From the NCBI RefSeq assembly GCF_000382705.1, contig NZ_ARQE01000008.1, forward strand, positions 90,919 through 154,918: DNA of 64,000 nt. Direction: 5' to 3'. The translations under genes were made by a program, and so were the position numbers. The DNA is from Aureimonas ureilytica DSM 18598 = NBRC 106430 (GTDB taxonomy: Bacteria > Pseudomonadota > Alphaproteobacteria > Rhizobiales > Rhizobiaceae). The stretch's first letter is position 1. Every line of letters starts with the position of its first letter. Positions 36,203-46,576 of the stretch are shown piece after piece. The notes under the pieces were generated by a model, which worked only from the letters and a program-made list of their open reading frames with translations, was not told the DNA's origin and did no database searches.

Positions 36203-37621
36203 ATGAAGCCGATCGCGATTATCGGAGCGGGGCTCGCCGGCCTGACGGCCGCCGCGGAATTGCAGCGCCGGGGCTTGCCGGTGATCGTGTTCGAGGCCGG
36301 CAAGGCGATCGGCGGCATGGCCGCCTCCTTCAAGGACAAGGACGGGTTCGCCTACGATTTCGGCGCCCATTTCATCACCAATCGTCTGGCGACGGCCCTC
36401 GGCGCGGCCGACACGTGCCGGACCGTCAAGCATTACGGCGAGGCGGTGCTCCTGAACGGCCGCTTCCGCAATTATCCGCTCGGCCTCCTGTTCGACCCGC
36501 GCTTTGCGGCGAGCGCCGTGAAGGCGCGCCTCACCCCCGCCGCGCCGGCCCGCTCGGCGGCCGACCTGTTCCGCGCCAATTACGGCGGCGCGCTCGCCGA
36601 GGCCGTCGCCATTCCGCTGGCGGAAGCCTGGTCGGGCGCTGCGGCGCGCGATCTCGCCCCGGCGGTCGGACAGAAGTTCGGCGCCGGCATCGCCAAGTCG
36701 ATCTATCTCAACGTCGCCGCGCGGGTCAGCGGACGCGCCGTGTCCAACGGCTATTCGCACGAAATGCCCGAAAGCGCCGGCGTCTACCATGTCTATCCCG
36801 AGGGCGGGCTCGCCAAGCTCCTGGAGCCGACCGTCCAGGCGGTCCGCGCCTCGATCCGCATGGAATCGCCCGTCGAGCGCATCGTGGTGCGGGGCGAGCG
36901 GGTCGTCGCCGTGCGCGTGCGCGGCGAGGAAATCCCCGTTTCGGCCGCGATCAGCACCGCGCCGGTCAATGTCCTGCCGAAGATCGTCGAGGGCACCGAC
37001 GCGCTGGATGCGCTCGCCGCCTTCCGCTACCGGCCGATGGCCTTCGTCAACCTGCGCTTCTCGGGCCGGGCGATCCTGCCCGACACGATGCTCTGGGTTC
37101 CCGATCGCCAGCAGCGTTTCTTCCGCGTCACCGAGGCGCCGATCTCGATGCCCTGGCTGGCGCCGGAGGGAAAGACGCTCCTGACCTACGATCTCGGCTG
37201 CGAGGTCGGCGACGAAACCTGGCGCATGGCCGACGAGGATCTGGCCGAGCTCTGCCTCGAGGGCACCTGCCGCATCTTCGGCAACGACCTGCGCAAGCGC
37301 TATCTCGGCGCGGGCGGCACGCTGCGCACGCCGATCGCCTATCCGGTCTTCCTGTCGAGCTACGAAAGCGCGCGTCAGCGCTTCGCCCAGGATTCCGGCG
37401 TCGCGGGCCTCTACAGCATCGGCCGGCATGGCGAGTTCGCCCATATCCTGATGGAGGACATCTACTGGCGCACGCTGCGCCGCATGAACGACGTCGCCGC
37501 CTATGTCGGGGACCGGCAGGCCTCGGGCAGCGATCCGGTGCGCGATCTCATGGGCGTCTCCTCGGAGCTTCTGGACAGTCTCGCCGGCAGCCTGCAGCCG
37601 GCGCCGGCCCCGCACGCCTGA
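36203..37621 (+). CDS. FAD/NAD(P)-binding oxidoreductase (protoporphyrinogen oxidase/amine oxidase-like)
   Basis: 472 residues. The dinucleotide-binding motif IIGAGLAGLTAAAELQRRG is at residues 5-23, with the terminal acid at Glu in VFEAGKAIGG; FGAHFITN follows. C-terminal GLYSIGRHGEFAHILMED is the second FAD contact seen in UDP-galactopyranose mutase and protoporphyrinogen-oxidase-like proteins. The overall pattern resembles bacterial proteins of the HemG/amine-oxidase clan found in polysaccharide or pigment loci, but the substrate is unknown. AAAGGA lies before ATG 36203; longer frames upstream are not supported. Confidence 0.78.
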   Translation: MKPIAIIGAGLAGLTAAAELQRRGLPVIVFEAGKAIGGMAASFKDKDGFAYDFGAHFITNRLATALGAADTCRTVKHYGEAVLLNGRFRNYPLGLLFDPRFAASAVKARLTPAAPARSAADLFRANYGGALAEAVAIPLAEAWSGAAARDLAPAVGQKFGAGIAKSIYLNVAARVSGRAVSNGYSHEMPESAGVYHVYPEGGLAKLLEPTVQAVRASIRMESPVERIVVRGERVVAVRVRGEEIPVSAAISTAPVNVLPKIVEGTDALDALAAFRYRPMAFVNLRFSGRAILPDTMLWVPDRQQRFFRVTEAPISMPWLAPEGKTLLTYDLGCEVGDETWRMADEDLAELCLEGTCRIFGNDLRKRYLGAGGTLRTPIAYPVFLSSYESARQRFAQDSGVAGLYSIGRHGEFAHILMEDIYWRTLRRMNDVAAYVGDRQASGSDPVRDLMGVSSELLDSLAGSLQPAPAPHA

Positions 37622-37642
37622 GGCGGGCGGGACGCGATCGGT

Positions 37643-37667
37643 CCGGGCGCCATAATGCCGCGCCCGG
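37643..37667 (+). terminator. Stem-loop downstream of the FAD-dependent oxidoreductase
   Basis: CCGGGCGC (37643-37650) pairs perfectly with GCGCCCGG (37660-37667) around a 9-base loop, 21 bases past the stop. There is no T-run, so it may be a Rho-type or stabilising hairpin. Confidence 0.45.
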
Positions 37668-37793
37668 TGCGATCCCGATCATGGGGAGGCTGGGCAGCGC
37701 CCGCGCGGACGGCTATGGGCAAGGGGCGTGTCCTTCCTTGCGCCCCGGAGTTGCCGTCGTGATCCAGAAGCGTGATCAGAAAGCGTTGTCGCG

Positions 37794-40220
37794 ATGAGCG
37801 ATCCCCTCGCGTTCCTGGCCGGCGGGGGCGAAGCGTCGCGGATGATCGCCGAGCGCGACTGGAGCGGGCATGTGCTCGGGCCCCCCGAAGGATGGCCGGA
37901 CGACCTGCGCGCCGCGCTCAGCCTCGTTCTCAACTCGTCGGAATCGATGATCCTCGCCTGGGGGCCGGAGCTCAGCTTCTTCTTCAACGAGACCTATTTC
38001 CCTCTTCTCGGGCCGCGCCTGCCCTGGGCCATGGGCGAGCGCTTCGACAAGGTCTGGGCCGACGGCTGGGAGCAGGCCAAGCCCATCATCGACGCGGCCT
38101 TCGCGGGCGAGCGGCAACGCTTCGTCGATCTGCCCTGGCGCCTCGACACCGATCGCGGCGCGCGCGACACATGGTGGACCTTCTCCTATTCGCGGGTTCT
38201 CGATGCACGCGGCGAGATCGCCGGGCTTTTCATCTTTACCAACGAAACCACCGATCGCGTTCTCAGCGACGCGGCCTTACGGGAAAGCGAGGCGCAGTTC
38301 CGCGCCTTCGCCGAGGTCGTGCCGAACCATGTCTGGGCGGCGCGGCCGGACGGCGAGATCTACTGGTTCAACCAACGCGTCTCCGCCTATACCGGCCTGA
38401 CGATCGACGGCTTCGGCGGCCCCTCGGGCTGGGGTCGCAGCGTCCATCCGGCCGATCTGCCGGTGGCGGCGGCGACCTGGGCCGCTTCGCTGGAAAGCGG
38501 CTCGGCCTATGAGACGGAGTTGCGCATCCGCCGGGCCGATGGCGCCTATCGCTGGTTCCTGGCGCGGGCCGAGCCGGTGCGCGGCGAGGACGGCGCGATC
38601 CTGCGCTGGGTCGGCACCAACACCGATATCGACGACCGACGCCGGCAGGCCGCCGAACTCGCCCGCTTCGCCGCGCGGCTGGAGGAGCAGGTGCGCGAGC
38701 GCACCGCCGACCGCAACGCGCTCTGGCAGCTGACACCCGACCTGATGCTGCGTTGCGCCTTCGACGGCACGATCACCGCCGCCAACCCGGCCTGGGCGGA
38801 AATCCTCGGCTGGCAGGAGCACGAGCTTCTGGGCACCAGCCTCTTCGACTTCGTGCATCCCGAGGACGAGGCGCGCACCATGGAAGGCGCGCGCGAGCTG
38901 TCCAACGGGCAGGGCCATGCCCGCTTCGACAATCGCTACCGCCGCAAGGACGGCACCTATCGCTGGATCAGCTGGTCGACGCGGCCGAGCGAAGGCGTCA
39001 TCAACGCGATCGGCCGCGACATCACCCTCGACAAGGAACGCGCCGAAGCGCTGGCCAAGACCGAGGAGGCGCTTCGCCACGCCCAGAAGATGGAGGCGGT
39101 GGGCCAGCTCACGGGCGGTCTCGCCCACGACTTCAACAATCTTCTCGCCGGCATTTCGGGCAGTCTCGAACTCATGGCGCGGCGCCTGGCACGCGGCGAG
39201 ACCGAGGAGATCGAGCGCTATCTGACGGGCGCGCAAGGGGCCGCGCGGCGTGCGGCGGCGCTGACGCATCGGCTTCTGGCCTTCTCGCGCCGCCAGACGC
39301 TCGCCCCCAAGGCGACCGACGTCGTCGCGCTCGTGGCCGAGATGGAAGACCTCGTGCGGCGCACGGTCGGGCCGGGGATCGCGCTGCGCATCCATTCCGC
39401 CGACGATCTCTGGCCGGTTCTGGTGGACCCGAACCAGCTCGAGAACGCGCTTCTCAACCTCTGCATCAACGCGCGCGACGCCATGCCCGACGGCGGCGTG
39501 CTTGCGATCGAACTCTTCAACCAGCATCTCGACGCCGCGTCCGCCGGGGAGCGCGACCTGCCGCCCGGCGACTATGTCAGCCTCTGCGTCGGCGACACGG
39601 GAACGGGCATGACCGCCGATGTCCTGTCGCGCGCCATGGAGCCCTTCTTCACGACCAAGCCCATCGGTGTCGGCACCGGGCTCGGCCTGTCGATGATCTA
39701 CGGTTTCGTGCGCCAGTCGGGCGGGCAGGTGCGGATGGATTCGACGCCCGGCGAGGGAACGCGCGTCTGCCTGCATCTGCCGCGCCATCGCGGCGAGGCC
39801 GAGGGAACCGAAAGCGGCGATGCGAGCGCCGAGCTGCCGCAGGCCGAGGCGGGCCAGACGGTTCTCGTGGTGGACGACGAGGCGCTGGTGCGGATGCTGA
39901 TCGTCGAGGTGCTGGAAGATCTCGGTTATGCGGCGCTGGAAGCCGAGGACGGCCCTTCGGCGCTGGCGGAGCTGCGCCGGGGCGGGCGCATCGATCTTCT
40001 CGTCACCGATGTCGGCCTGCCCAACGGCATGAACGGGCGGCAGGTGGCGGAAGCGGCGCGCGAGCTGCGCCCCGATCTGAAGGTCCTGTTCGTCACCGGC
40101 TATGCGGAAGGAACGGTGCTGAACCCCGAACATCTCGGCCCCGACACGCAGGTCGTCACCAAGCCCTTCGCGCTCGACGATCTGGCGCGCCGCATCTCGG
40201 CGCTCGTCTCGGGTCATTGA
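37794..40220 (+). CDS. Hybrid sensor histidine kinase (three PAS-like domains, receiver)
   Basis: 808 residues, cytosolic. A PAS-like domain is at about 40-155 ([23 protein letters not shown]), PAS 2 about 165-280 ([25 protein letters not shown]), PAS 3 about 305-415 ([18 protein letters not shown]). HisKA follows with His445 in [13 protein letters not shown], the HATPase with N-box [14 protein letters not shown] near 551-564, and [16 protein letters not shown]-terminal receiver (about 688-805) has acidic pair VVDDE, phospho-acceptor Asp739 in LLVTDVGLP and Lys in VTKPF. Such kinases often pass phosphate to a separate regulator; none is adjacent. Signal unknown. Confidence 0.9.
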   Translation: MSDPLAFLAGGGEASRMIAERDWSGHVLGPPEGWPDDLRAALSLVLNSSESMILAWGPELSFFFNETYFPLLGPRLPWAMGERFDKVWADGWEQAKPIIDAAFAGERQRFVDLPWRLDTDRGARDTWWTFSYSRVLDARGEIAGLFIFTNETTDRVLSDAALRESEAQFRAFAEVVPNHVWAARPDGEIYWFNQRVSAYTGLTIDGFGGPSGWGRSVHPADLPVAAATWAASLESGSAYETELRIRRADGAYRWFLARAEPVRGEDGAILRWVGTNTDIDDRRRQAAELARFAARLEEQVRERTADRNALWQLTPDLMLRCAFDGTITAANPAWAEILGWQEHELLGTSLFDFVHPEDEARTMEGARELSNGQGHARFDNRYRRKDGTYRWISWSTRPSEGVINAIGRDITLDKERAEALAKTEEALRHAQKMEAVGQLTGGLAHDFNNLLAGISGSLELMARRLARGETEEIERYLTGAQGAARRAAALTHRLLAFSRRQTLAPKATDVVALVAEMEDLVRRTVGPGIALRIHSADDLWPVLVDPNQLENALLNLCINARDAMPDGGVLAIELFNQHLDAASAGERDLPPGDYVSLCVGDTGTGMTADVLSRAMEPFFTTKPIGVGTGLGLSMIYGFVRQSGGQVRMDSTPGEGTRVCLHLPRHRGEAEGTESGDASAELPQAEAGQTVLVVDDEALVRMLIVEVLEDLGYAALEAEDGPSALAELRRGGRIDLLVTDVGLPNGMNGRQVAEAARELRPDLKVLFVTGYAEGTVLNPEHLGPDTQVVTKPFALDDLARRISALVSGH

Positions 40221-40224
40221 GAGG

Positions 40225-40707
40225 TCAGAGCCCGAACAGGCGGCGGTCCCAGAATACCGGCTCGTGCAGGCTTGCCTCGATCAGCCGGAATTCGGGATGC
40301 GCCGGGTTGATCAGGATGTTGCGCTCGGGCCGGGCGACGACGCTCGGCACGAAGAGAAGCACGCTGCGCCGCTCGGTGCACCAGCGCTCCCCGAACCCCT
40401 TGCTGACGGTCGGCGGCATCACGTCCCAGCCGGGCAGGGCGGGCGGCGAGAAGACCTCGTAGCTGAGGCCCCTCGGCAGGGTCGCGGTGACGAAATGCTG
40501 GTTCGGTGGCAGGCGGCCGCTGCCATGCACGAGCTTTTCCAGAAGCGCGGTCGCGAAATGCTCGCTCGTGTAGATGAGCGGGCTGCCCGGCGTGTTCCAG
40601 CGGCCGGGCGCGATGGTCGAACCCGTGGCGTCGAAGATCGGATAGGTGCCGGCAGGGTCCCCGATCCGATAGGATTGCAGCGTCCGATCGAGGACCTGCG
40701 CCGTCAC
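40225..40707 (-). CDS. RES-domain toxin (type II toxin-antitoxin)
   Basis: 160-residue RES-family protein. Family marks are YRIGDP near residue 13, GRWNTPGSPLIYTSEHFATALLE at about 35-57 and the ERRSVLLFVPSVVARPERNILINPAHPEF stretch near 111-140. Known RES toxins such as MbcT and Photorhabdus Res use NAD+ and deplete it or modify targets with ADP-ribose. Its ATG overlaps the antitoxin stop by 4 bases (ATGA), the usual order with antitoxin first. Confidence 0.9.
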   Translation of the reverse strand: MTAQVLDRTLQSYRIGDPAGTYPIFDATGSTIAPGRWNTPGSPLIYTSEHFATALLEKLVHGSGRLPPNQHFVTATLPRGLSYEVFSPPALPGWDVMPPTVSKGFGERWCTERRSVLLFVPSVVARPERNILINPAHPEFRLIEASLHEPVFWDRRLFGL

Positions 40708-41135
40708 GCGGCGCTGCCATATTGGAGGCGGCCGAGAATATCGAGCACGAGTTCCGCGCCGATCTCGCTGCCGATCACCATGTCGATCGGGCTGCGATCC
40801 TCCAGCATGGAATGGGGGCGGAAGAGGAAATCCCGCGCCTCGCCCTCTTCGCGCCAGACGGCGAGTGCCAGACCCCAGACGCGGGCGACGCGGGCAAGCC
40901 GCGCCCCTTCGTCGGAGGACAGGCGATGGCTCCCCTTGCGCCGCTCGTAGGTCGCCTTGGGCACCAGACGATATTTGAACTGCGCATCATCGGGCGCGAT
41001 CAGCCGCGCCACGCGGTCGAGCGCGCCGATCGGCAGGCCGCTCTCGATCCGCGAGATCAGGCCGAAGGGCGAGAGCGGCGTGGCCTCGCGGCTCGGCAGG
41101 CCGAGAACCTCGGCCATGGTGTTGATCGCCAGCAT
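40704..41135 (-). CDS. Xre/MbcA/ParS-type antitoxin (DUF2384)
   Basis: 143-residue antitoxin. Residues about 1-55 look like the Xre-like helical N-terminus, and the C-terminus (RPHSMLEDRSPIDMVIGSEIGAELVLDILGRLQYG) is the toxin-binding DUF2384 domain. The N-terminal part should bind the long inverted repeat just upstream of the start, giving autoregulation. It is translated before and coupled to the RES toxin. Confidence 0.88.
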   Translation of the reverse strand: MLAINTMAEVLGLPSREATPLSPFGLISRIESGLPIGALDRVARLIAPDDAQFKYRLVPKATYERRKGSHRLSSDEGARLARVARVWGLALAVWREEGEARDFLFRPHSMLEDRSPIDMVIGSEIGAELVLDILGRLQYGSAA

Positions 41136-41141
41136 GGGTCA

Positions 41142-41189
41142 CCTTCCGTCTCAGTTGAGGCTATACTTGGCCTCAAGTGAGACGGAAGG
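41142..41189. promoter_or_regulatory. 20-bp inverted repeat: antitoxin operator or upstream terminator hairpin
   Basis: Arms at 41142-41161 and 41170-41189 are 20 bases each with a single mismatch, separated by TATACTTG. Read on the minus strand the centre is AAGTATA, a candidate -10. The repeat ends 7 bases before the antitoxin ATG at 41135. It is 15 bases past the stop of the SMP-30 gene, so it could also end that operon's transcript. Both uses may hold. Confidence 0.65.
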
Positions 41190-41204
41190 CAAGAGGCGCC
41201 CGCG

Positions 41205-42095
41205 TCAGGCGCCGCTCACCCGCACATAGAGCGAATAGATCGAGGTCGTGGCGGCGATGAAGAGCCGATTGCCCTTCGGCCCGCCGAAGCAGAGATTGGC
41301 GACGACCTCCGGCACGAGGATCTTGCCGAGCCGCGTTCCATCCGGGTGGAAGACATGGACGCCGTCGGCCGCGCTCGACCAGAGGCGGCCGTCGCGATCG
41401 ACGCGCATTCCGTCCGGCACGCCCCGGTCGATCGTGGCGAAGACCTCGCCGCCGGTGAGCCTCGCGCCCTCGACCCGGAAGCGGCGGATGTGGCGAGGCT
41501 TCGTCTCGTCGTGGCTGCCGCCGGAATCGGCGATATAGAGAAGCGAATGGTCGGGCGAGAAGCAGAGCCCGTTCGGCTGGATGAAATCCTCCACCACGCG
41601 GGTGATGTCGCCCGTCGAGCCGTCGATGCGGTAGACGCCCTGGCAGGGCTGTTCCTGATCCGCCCTGTGGCCTTCGTAATCGTCGCGAATGCCGTAGTTC
41701 GGGTCGGTGAACCAGATCGAGCCGTCGCGGTGGACGACGACATCGTTCGGCGAGTTCAGCCGCTTGCCCTCGAAATGCGTGGCGAGAACCGAGATCGCCC
41801 CATTGGCCTCCGTGCGCGTGACGCGCCGCCCGCCGTGCTCGCAGGACACGAGCCGCCCCGCGCCGTCGCGCGTGTGGCCGTTGGTGTAGCCGGCGGGCGC
41901 GCGGAAGACATGGGTGCCGACGTCGGGAATCCAGCGCAGCATCCGGTCGTTCGGAATGTCGCTCCAGAGAAGGGAATTCCCGTCGCCGAACCAGACCGGC
42001 CCTTCCGCCCAGCGGCAGCCGGTGTGGATCTGTTCCAGCGTGACGTTGATGAGGGCGACCTCGGAAAAGCGCGGGTCGAAGGTTTCGTAAAGCAT
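41205..42095 (-). CDS. SMP-30/gluconolactonase family lactonase
   Basis: 296-residue six-bladed beta-propeller. EGPVW near residue 31 provides the first Glu metal ligand; NSPNDVVVHRDGSIWFTDPNYG near 117-138 and VPDGMRVDRDGRLW near 228 provide the Asn and Asp ligands. Family members hydrolyse sugar lactones such as gluconolactone or xylonolactone. ATG 42095 chosen by homology, without signal peptide. It is the last gene of the RbsABC-type importer operon, suggesting that the imported sugar is oxidised to a lactone, although no dehydrogenase is present here. Confidence 0.88.
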   Translation of the reverse strand: MLYETFDPRFSEVALINVTLEQIHTGCRWAEGPVWFGDGNSLLWSDIPNDRMLRWIPDVGTHVFRAPAGYTNGHTRDGAGRLVSCEHGGRRVTRTEANGAISVLATHFEGKRLNSPNDVVVHRDGSIWFTDPNYGIRDDYEGHRADQEQPCQGVYRIDGSTGDITRVVEDFIQPNGLCFSPDHSLLYIADSGGSHDETKPRHIRRFRVEGARLTGGEVFATIDRGVPDGMRVDRDGRLWSSAADGVHVFHPDGTRLGKILVPEVVANLCFGGPKGNRLFIAATTSIYSLYVRVSGA

Positions 42096-42123
42096 GGGAC
42101 GGGCTCGAAAAGGGCGGATGGGG

Positions 42124-43089
42124 TCAGGCGCGGCCGGATTTGGGATCGCCGGCCAGAGTGATGATGGCAATGATGATGAGGCCGGTGAGGAGCAGGCGCA
42201 GCCCCGCGCCGACGCCGAACGTGTTCAGCATGGTGACGAGGAGATAAAGAAAGAGCGAGGCACCCCAGAGGCCGGCGACATTGGACCGCCCGCCCGAAAC
42301 GGACGAGCCGCCAACCACCACGACCGCGATCGAGGCGAGAAGATATTCCTCGCCCATGTTGAGCGAGGAGCCGCCCGAGAAGCCGGCGAGCACCGCGCCG
42401 CAGAGCCCGGCCAGCGTCGCCGACAGGACATAGGTCAGGAAGCGCACGCGATCGACGCGAATGCCGGCGAGACCCGCCGCGCGCTGGTTCTGCCCGATGG
42501 CCGAGACCGAGCGGCCATAGACCGTGCGATGGAGGAGGAGCCCCATCAAGCCGCAGAGGGCGAGCGTCGCGATGGCGAGATAGGGAATGCCGAGAATGCG
42601 CCCGGTGGCGAAGGCGGCGAAGCTTTCGGGCGGGCGCACGCGCAGGCCACGCCCGTAGCTGATGGCGGTGGACTGGACGAGGAAGCTCGCCGAAAGGGTC
42701 GCGATGATCGGTGGGATCGAAAGGAGGCGGATCAGGAGATAGTTGAAGGCGCCGACCAGCGCGCCGACGCCGAGCGCGACGGCGAGACCCAGAAGAATGC
42801 GCCCATCCGCCTCGTTCATCGCCACCATGGAGAGCGTGCCGGCGAGCGCGATGGTCGAGGGGATCGACAGATCGACATTGCCGGGGCCGGTCGTGATGAC
42901 GAACATCTGACCAAGGCCGACGATGACATACATGGTCGCGAAGGTCAGCGCCGTGGAGAGGATCTGCCCGCCGCCCGTGCCGCCGGTGAAGGCGAGCGTG
43001 GCGAGGAAGATCAGGAGCGCCCCGCCGAAGGAGAAGGCATAGGGGTGGCGCGTGGCAAAGCCCGGCGCCTGCGATGCGGCCGCGCTCAT
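42124..43089 (-). CDS. Sugar ABC transporter permease (RbsC family)
   Basis: 321-residue BPD_transp_2 permease with about eight to ten spans. GLGQMFVITTGPGNVDLSIPSTIALAG near residue 60 and GQNQRAAGLAGIRVDRVRFLTYVLSATLAGLCG near 205 are the signatures. Its ATG overlaps the stop of the other permease by 4 bases. Two different permeases are encoded, so the channel is a heterodimer, unlike the homodimeric RbsC of E. coli. Confidence 0.88.
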   Translation of the reverse strand: MSAAASQAPGFATRHPYAFSFGGALLIFLATLAFTGGTGGGQILSTALTFATMYVIVGLGQMFVITTGPGNVDLSIPSTIALAGTLSMVAMNEADGRILLGLAVALGVGALVGAFNYLLIRLLSIPPIIATLSASFLVQSTAISYGRGLRVRPPESFAAFATGRILGIPYLAIATLALCGLMGLLLHRTVYGRSVSAIGQNQRAAGLAGIRVDRVRFLTYVLSATLAGLCGAVLAGFSGGSSLNMGEEYLLASIAVVVVGGSSVSGGRSNVAGLWGASLFLYLLVTMLNTFGVGAGLRLLLTGLIIIAIITLAGDPKSGRA

Positions 43090-44027
43090 GCCGCCCTCCG
43101 TTCGGTCTGGTTGACGAGGGCGCGCAGCGCCAGAACCGCGATCAGGATCGCGCCCTGCGCGCCGATCTGCCAATCGGGCGAAATGCGCAGGAACGAGAGG
43201 AGCGAGCCGGCGAGCGTCAGCGTGAGGGCGCCGATCACCGCGCCGACCGGCGAGACGCGCCCGCCCGTGAACTCGCCGCCGCCCAGAATGACGCCGGCGA
43301 TCGACAGAAGCGTGTAGCGCAGCGCGATATTGGCGTCGGCCGAGGTGGTGAGGCCGACCAGCGTCAGGCCGCTGAGAACGCCGAAGAAGCCGCAGAGCGC
43401 ATACATGGTCATCTTGGCGCGCAGGAGCGACCAGCCGGCGCGGCGCACCGCCTGCGGATTGCCGCCGGCCCCGCGCAGGACCGTGCCGAAGGAGGAGCGC
43501 ATCAGGAGAAGATGCACCGCCAATGCGAGCGCGGCGCTGGCCAGAATCGCGAAGGGCACGAGCGGCGTCTTCAGCTTCACGAGGCCCGAGAGCCAGGCCG
43601 GCGCCGAGCCGCCGGGCGAGGGCAGGAGAAGGATGGCGGCCCCCAGCCAGACGAAGCTGAGGCCGAGCGTCACGACAATGGAGGGCAGGTTGCGCCAGTG
43701 GATCAGCGCGCCGATGCCGGCATAGGCCGCGATGCAGAGGACAAGCAGGAGGACGCCCAGAAGCGGCGTCTCGTTCAGAACCGTCGCGCCGATACAGGCG
43801 ACGAGGCTGACGAAGCCGCCGATCGAGAGATCGAGATCGTTGACGGTGATGACGCAGAGCTGCGCGATCGTCGCGAGCGCGATCGGCAGCGCCAGATTGA
43901 GCATGAGGTTCAGGCCGAGATAGCTCATGGCCCGGGGCTGGACGATGAAGATGACAGCCAGAAGCAGGATGAAGGACACAGGGGGCAGGAGCGCGCGCAG
44001 GACACGCGGGGTGAGAAGCGCGTTCAT
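43086..44027 (-). CDS. Sugar ABC transporter permease (RbsC family)
   Basis: 313-residue BPD_transp_2 permease. [29 protein letters not shown] near residue 58 is the early signature and [36 protein letters not shown] near 184 is the mid-protein cytoplasmic one. It overlaps both neighbours by 4 bases (ATPase upstream, other permease downstream). Substrate comes from context only: a small sugar or sugar acid. Confidence 0.88.
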   Translation of the reverse strand: MNALLTPRVLRALLPPVSFILLLAVIFIVQPRAMSYLGLNLMLNLALPIALATIAQLCVITVNDLDLSIGGFVSLVACIGATVLNETPLLGVLLLVLCIAAYAGIGALIHWRNLPSIVVTLGLSFVWLGAAILLLPSPGGSAPAWLSGLVKLKTPLVPFAILASAALALAVHLLLMRSSFGTVLRGAGGNPQAVRRAGWSLLRAKMTMYALCGFFGVLSGLTLVGLTTSADANIALRYTLLSIAGVILGGGEFTGGRVSPVGAVIGALTLTLAGSLLSFLRISPDWQIGAQGAILIAVLALRALVNQTERRAA

Positions 44028-45496
44028 GCCGCGTCCTCCTTGAAGGACGCGCTGAGAATGCGCGCTTCGGTGAGGTCGGCGCGCGGCAGTTCGTCCACGA
44101 TCCGCCCCGTGCGCAGGACGTAGATCTGATCGCAGCTCTTCAATTCATCGAACTCCGTCGTGTACCAGATGAAGGTTCGACCCTTTTCGGCCTCCGCGCG
44201 AACCTGCGCATAGACTTCCTGCTTGGTGCCGATATCGACGCCGCGCATCGGATCGTCCATCAGGATGATGTCGGCATCCGAGCCGAGCGCGCGGGCGAAC
44301 AGCGCCTTCTGCTGGTTGCCGCCGGAGAGGGTCAGGATGTTGTTGCCCATGTCGGGCGTGCGGATGGCGATGCGGCGCTGCCAGTCCGCTTCCATGGCGC
44401 GCTCGCGCGCGGGGTCGATCAGCCCCAGCCGCGTCAGGCCGCGCAGCGAGCGGATGGTGACGTTCTGGCCGATGGACCAGAGCGGAAACACGCCGTCCGT
44501 CTGCCGGTCACCCGCCACGAAGGCGGTGCGGCCCTCCACTTTCGCAAAGCGCGAGCCTCGGAACGAGGCGTTCTGGAGAAGCACGAGAAGCGCCGTCTGG
44601 CCATGGCCGGCCAAGCCCGCCAAGCCGATGATCTCGCCGCGCCGCGCTTCCAGCGCGCCGCCGCCGCGCGGGCTCGAAGCGCGCGCCACGACCGGCGCGG
44701 CCGAGCGCGCCCGCGCCTCGACCACCGCCTCGTCCTCATGCGCGACGACATGGCCCATGCTCTCGACCAGGGAATAACGGTCGAAGCCGGAGGCTGGCCG
44801 GACATCCACCACGCGGCCGTCGCTCATCACGGCGATGCGGTCGCAGGTGGAGAGGATTTCGCCGAGGATATGCGAGATCAGGATGACGCTGCCGCCCCTG
44901 GCGACGAAGCCCCGGACATAGGCCAGAAGCTGGCTCGCCGCGCTTCCGTCGAGCGAGGAGGTCGGCTCGTCGAGGATCACGAGGCGCGGCGTCGGGTCGT
45001 CGCCGGCAAAGACGGTCGCGATCTCCACCATCTGCCGCTGGCCGAGCGCGAGGTCGGCGAGAAGGTCCTCTGAACCGATGCCGTGGCCGGGGAAGATCTC
45101 GTCGAGCTTCTGGCGGATCAGCGCGCTCGCGCGGCGCCGCCAGCCGAAGCCCCGAAGCGCGCCATGACGCACGCGGGTGTTCTCCGCGACGGTCAGATTG
45201 GGGCAGAGCGAAAGCTCCTGGAAGACGCAGCGCACGCCGAGCGAGCGGGCGCGCGATACGCCGTATCGCCCGGTCTGGTCTTCGCCCGACAGGGTGAGCG
45301 TGCCGGTATCGGGCACGACATTGCCGACGAGCACTTGCATCAGGGTCGACTTGCCCGCGCCATTGTGGCCGGCGAGGCCCAGGCACTCGCCGGGGCGGAT
45401 GTCCAAATCGACGCCGCGCAGGGCGCGCACCGCGCCGAAGCTCTTTTCGATGGCGCTGAGGCGCACCAAGGCGCCGGCCGATCCGGGTTCCGTCAT
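44024..45496 (-). CDS. Sugar ABC transporter ATP-binding protein (RbsA/MglA family)
   Basis: 490-residue ATPase with two nucleotide-binding domains fused. N-half: Walker [10 protein letters not shown] near residue 43, signature-region [15 protein letters not shown] and Walker [14 protein letters not shown]-half begins about residue 270 with a degenerate Walker A (GLAGHGQTA) but keeps [15 protein letters not shown] and [12 protein letters not shown]. That asymmetry is normal for RbsA/MglA. It starts 69 bases downstream of the binding-protein stop. Confidence 0.9.
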   Translation of the reverse strand: MTEPGSAGALVRLSAIEKSFGAVRALRGVDLDIRPGECLGLAGHNGAGKSTLMQVLVGNVVPDTGTLTLSGEDQTGRYGVSRARSLGVRCVFQELSLCPNLTVAENTRVRHGALRGFGWRRRASALIRQKLDEIFPGHGIGSEDLLADLALGQRQMVEIATVFAGDDPTPRLVILDEPTSSLDGSAASQLLAYVRGFVARGGSVILISHILGEILSTCDRIAVMSDGRVVDVRPASGFDRYSLVESMGHVVAHEDEAVVEARARSAAPVVARASSPRGGGALEARRGEIIGLAGLAGHGQTALLVLLQNASFRGSRFAKVEGRTAFVAGDRQTDGVFPLWSIGQNVTIRSLRGLTRLGLIDPARERAMEADWQRRIAIRTPDMGNNILTLSGGNQQKALFARALGSDADIILMDDPMRGVDIGTKQEVYAQVRAEAEKGRTFIWYTTEFDELKSCDQIYVLRTGRIVDELPRADLTEARILSASFKEDAA

Positions 45497-45565
45497 GCTG
45501 GCCTCGAGATAAGAAGCATGCGCCGCCGCAGGACGCTGCGACGGCGCGGATAGGACAGGGAGGCC

Positions 45566-46576
45566 TTACTTGCCAGCGATCACTCGTTTGGCGTCATCCA
45601 GCGAATATTCGACATTGGCGACGCCGCCCTTCTGCGTGTTCTTGATGGCCTCTTCGAGCCCGGCCTGATCGATCGACAGGAAGGGAACGACGAGGTCCTT
45701 CGGCACGTCCTGCCCGTCGAGAATCTGCTGCGCCACCCAGAAAGCCAGCGTCGAGACGCCCGGTGCGATCGAGACCGACATGGTCTCGTAGCCATTGGCG
45801 TCCTTCTGCTCCTTCCACCAGCGCAGCTCGTCCTCGCGGTTGCCGAGGATGATGGTGGGCGTCTTGCGGCCCGCCGCCTTGAAGGCCTCCGCCGCGCCGA
45901 ACCCGTCGCCGCCCTGCGTCACGACGCCGACCACCTCGGGCAGGCTCGGCAACACGCCCGCCACCGACTTCTGCGCGACGGTCTGCGTCCAGTCGCCCTG
46001 AACCTCGCTGACGACCTTGAACTTATTGTGCGCGGCGACGCCGCTCTGGATGCCCTCGTGGATTTCGGTGTCGACCGAGGTGCCGGCAAGGCCACGGATT
46101 TCGAGGAGATTGCCGCCATCGGGATAGCGCCCGGCCAGATAGTCGAGCTGACCCGCGCCCATCTTCTTGAAGTCCACCGCCACGCGCCAGGCGCAGGGCT
46201 CGGTCACGATGCCGTCGAAGGACACGACGACGATGCCCGCGTCGCAGGCTTCCTTCACCGCGCCGTTGAGGGCGGTCGGCGAAGCGGAGTTGATGACGAT
46301 GGCGTTGTAGCCCTGCAGGATCATGTTCTGGATCTGCGCGGCCTGCTCGGTCGCCTGGTTCTCGGCGGTGGTGAAGGCGTCGGCGGATTTCACCACGCCC
46401 GCCTTCACGGCCTCGCCCGTCACCTTGGCCCAGCTTTCCAGCATGGCCTGACGCCAGGAATTGCCGGCATAATTGTTGGACAGAGCGATCGTCTTGTCCT
46501 TCGTGTCGGCCATCGCGCCGCCGGCGGCGTAAAGCGCCAGCGTTGCGGCCGAGAGCGCCAATGCGAGCTTCTTCAT
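45566..46576 (-). CDS. Sugar ABC transporter substrate-binding protein (RbsB/periplasmic family 4)
   Basis: 336-residue periplasmic binding protein with signal peptide ending GGAMA. NAIVINSASPTALNGAVKEACDAGIVVVSFD, near residues 90-120, and GVVTQGGDGFGAAEAFKAAGRKTPTIILGN, near 216-245, are typical ligand-pocket loops. GGGGAGAAGACG precedes ATG 46576. It opens the five-gene importer/lactonase operon and is divergent from the GAF kinase gene. The sequence does not tell which sugar. Confidence 0.88.
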   Translation of the reverse strand: MKKLALALSAATLALYAAGGAMADTKDKTIALSNNYAGNSWRQAMLESWAKVTGEAVKAGVVKSADAFTTAENQATEQAAQIQNMILQGYNAIVINSASPTALNGAVKEACDAGIVVVSFDGIVTEPCAWRVAVDFKKMGAGQLDYLAGRYPDGGNLLEIRGLAGTSVDTEIHEGIQSGVAAHNKFKVVSEVQGDWTQTVAQKSVAGVLPSLPEVVGVVTQGGDGFGAAEAFKAAGRKTPTIILGNREDELRWWKEQKDANGYETMSVSIAPGVSTLAFWVAQQILDGQDVPKDLVVPFLSIDQAGLEEAIKNTQKGGVANVEYSLDDAKRVIAGK

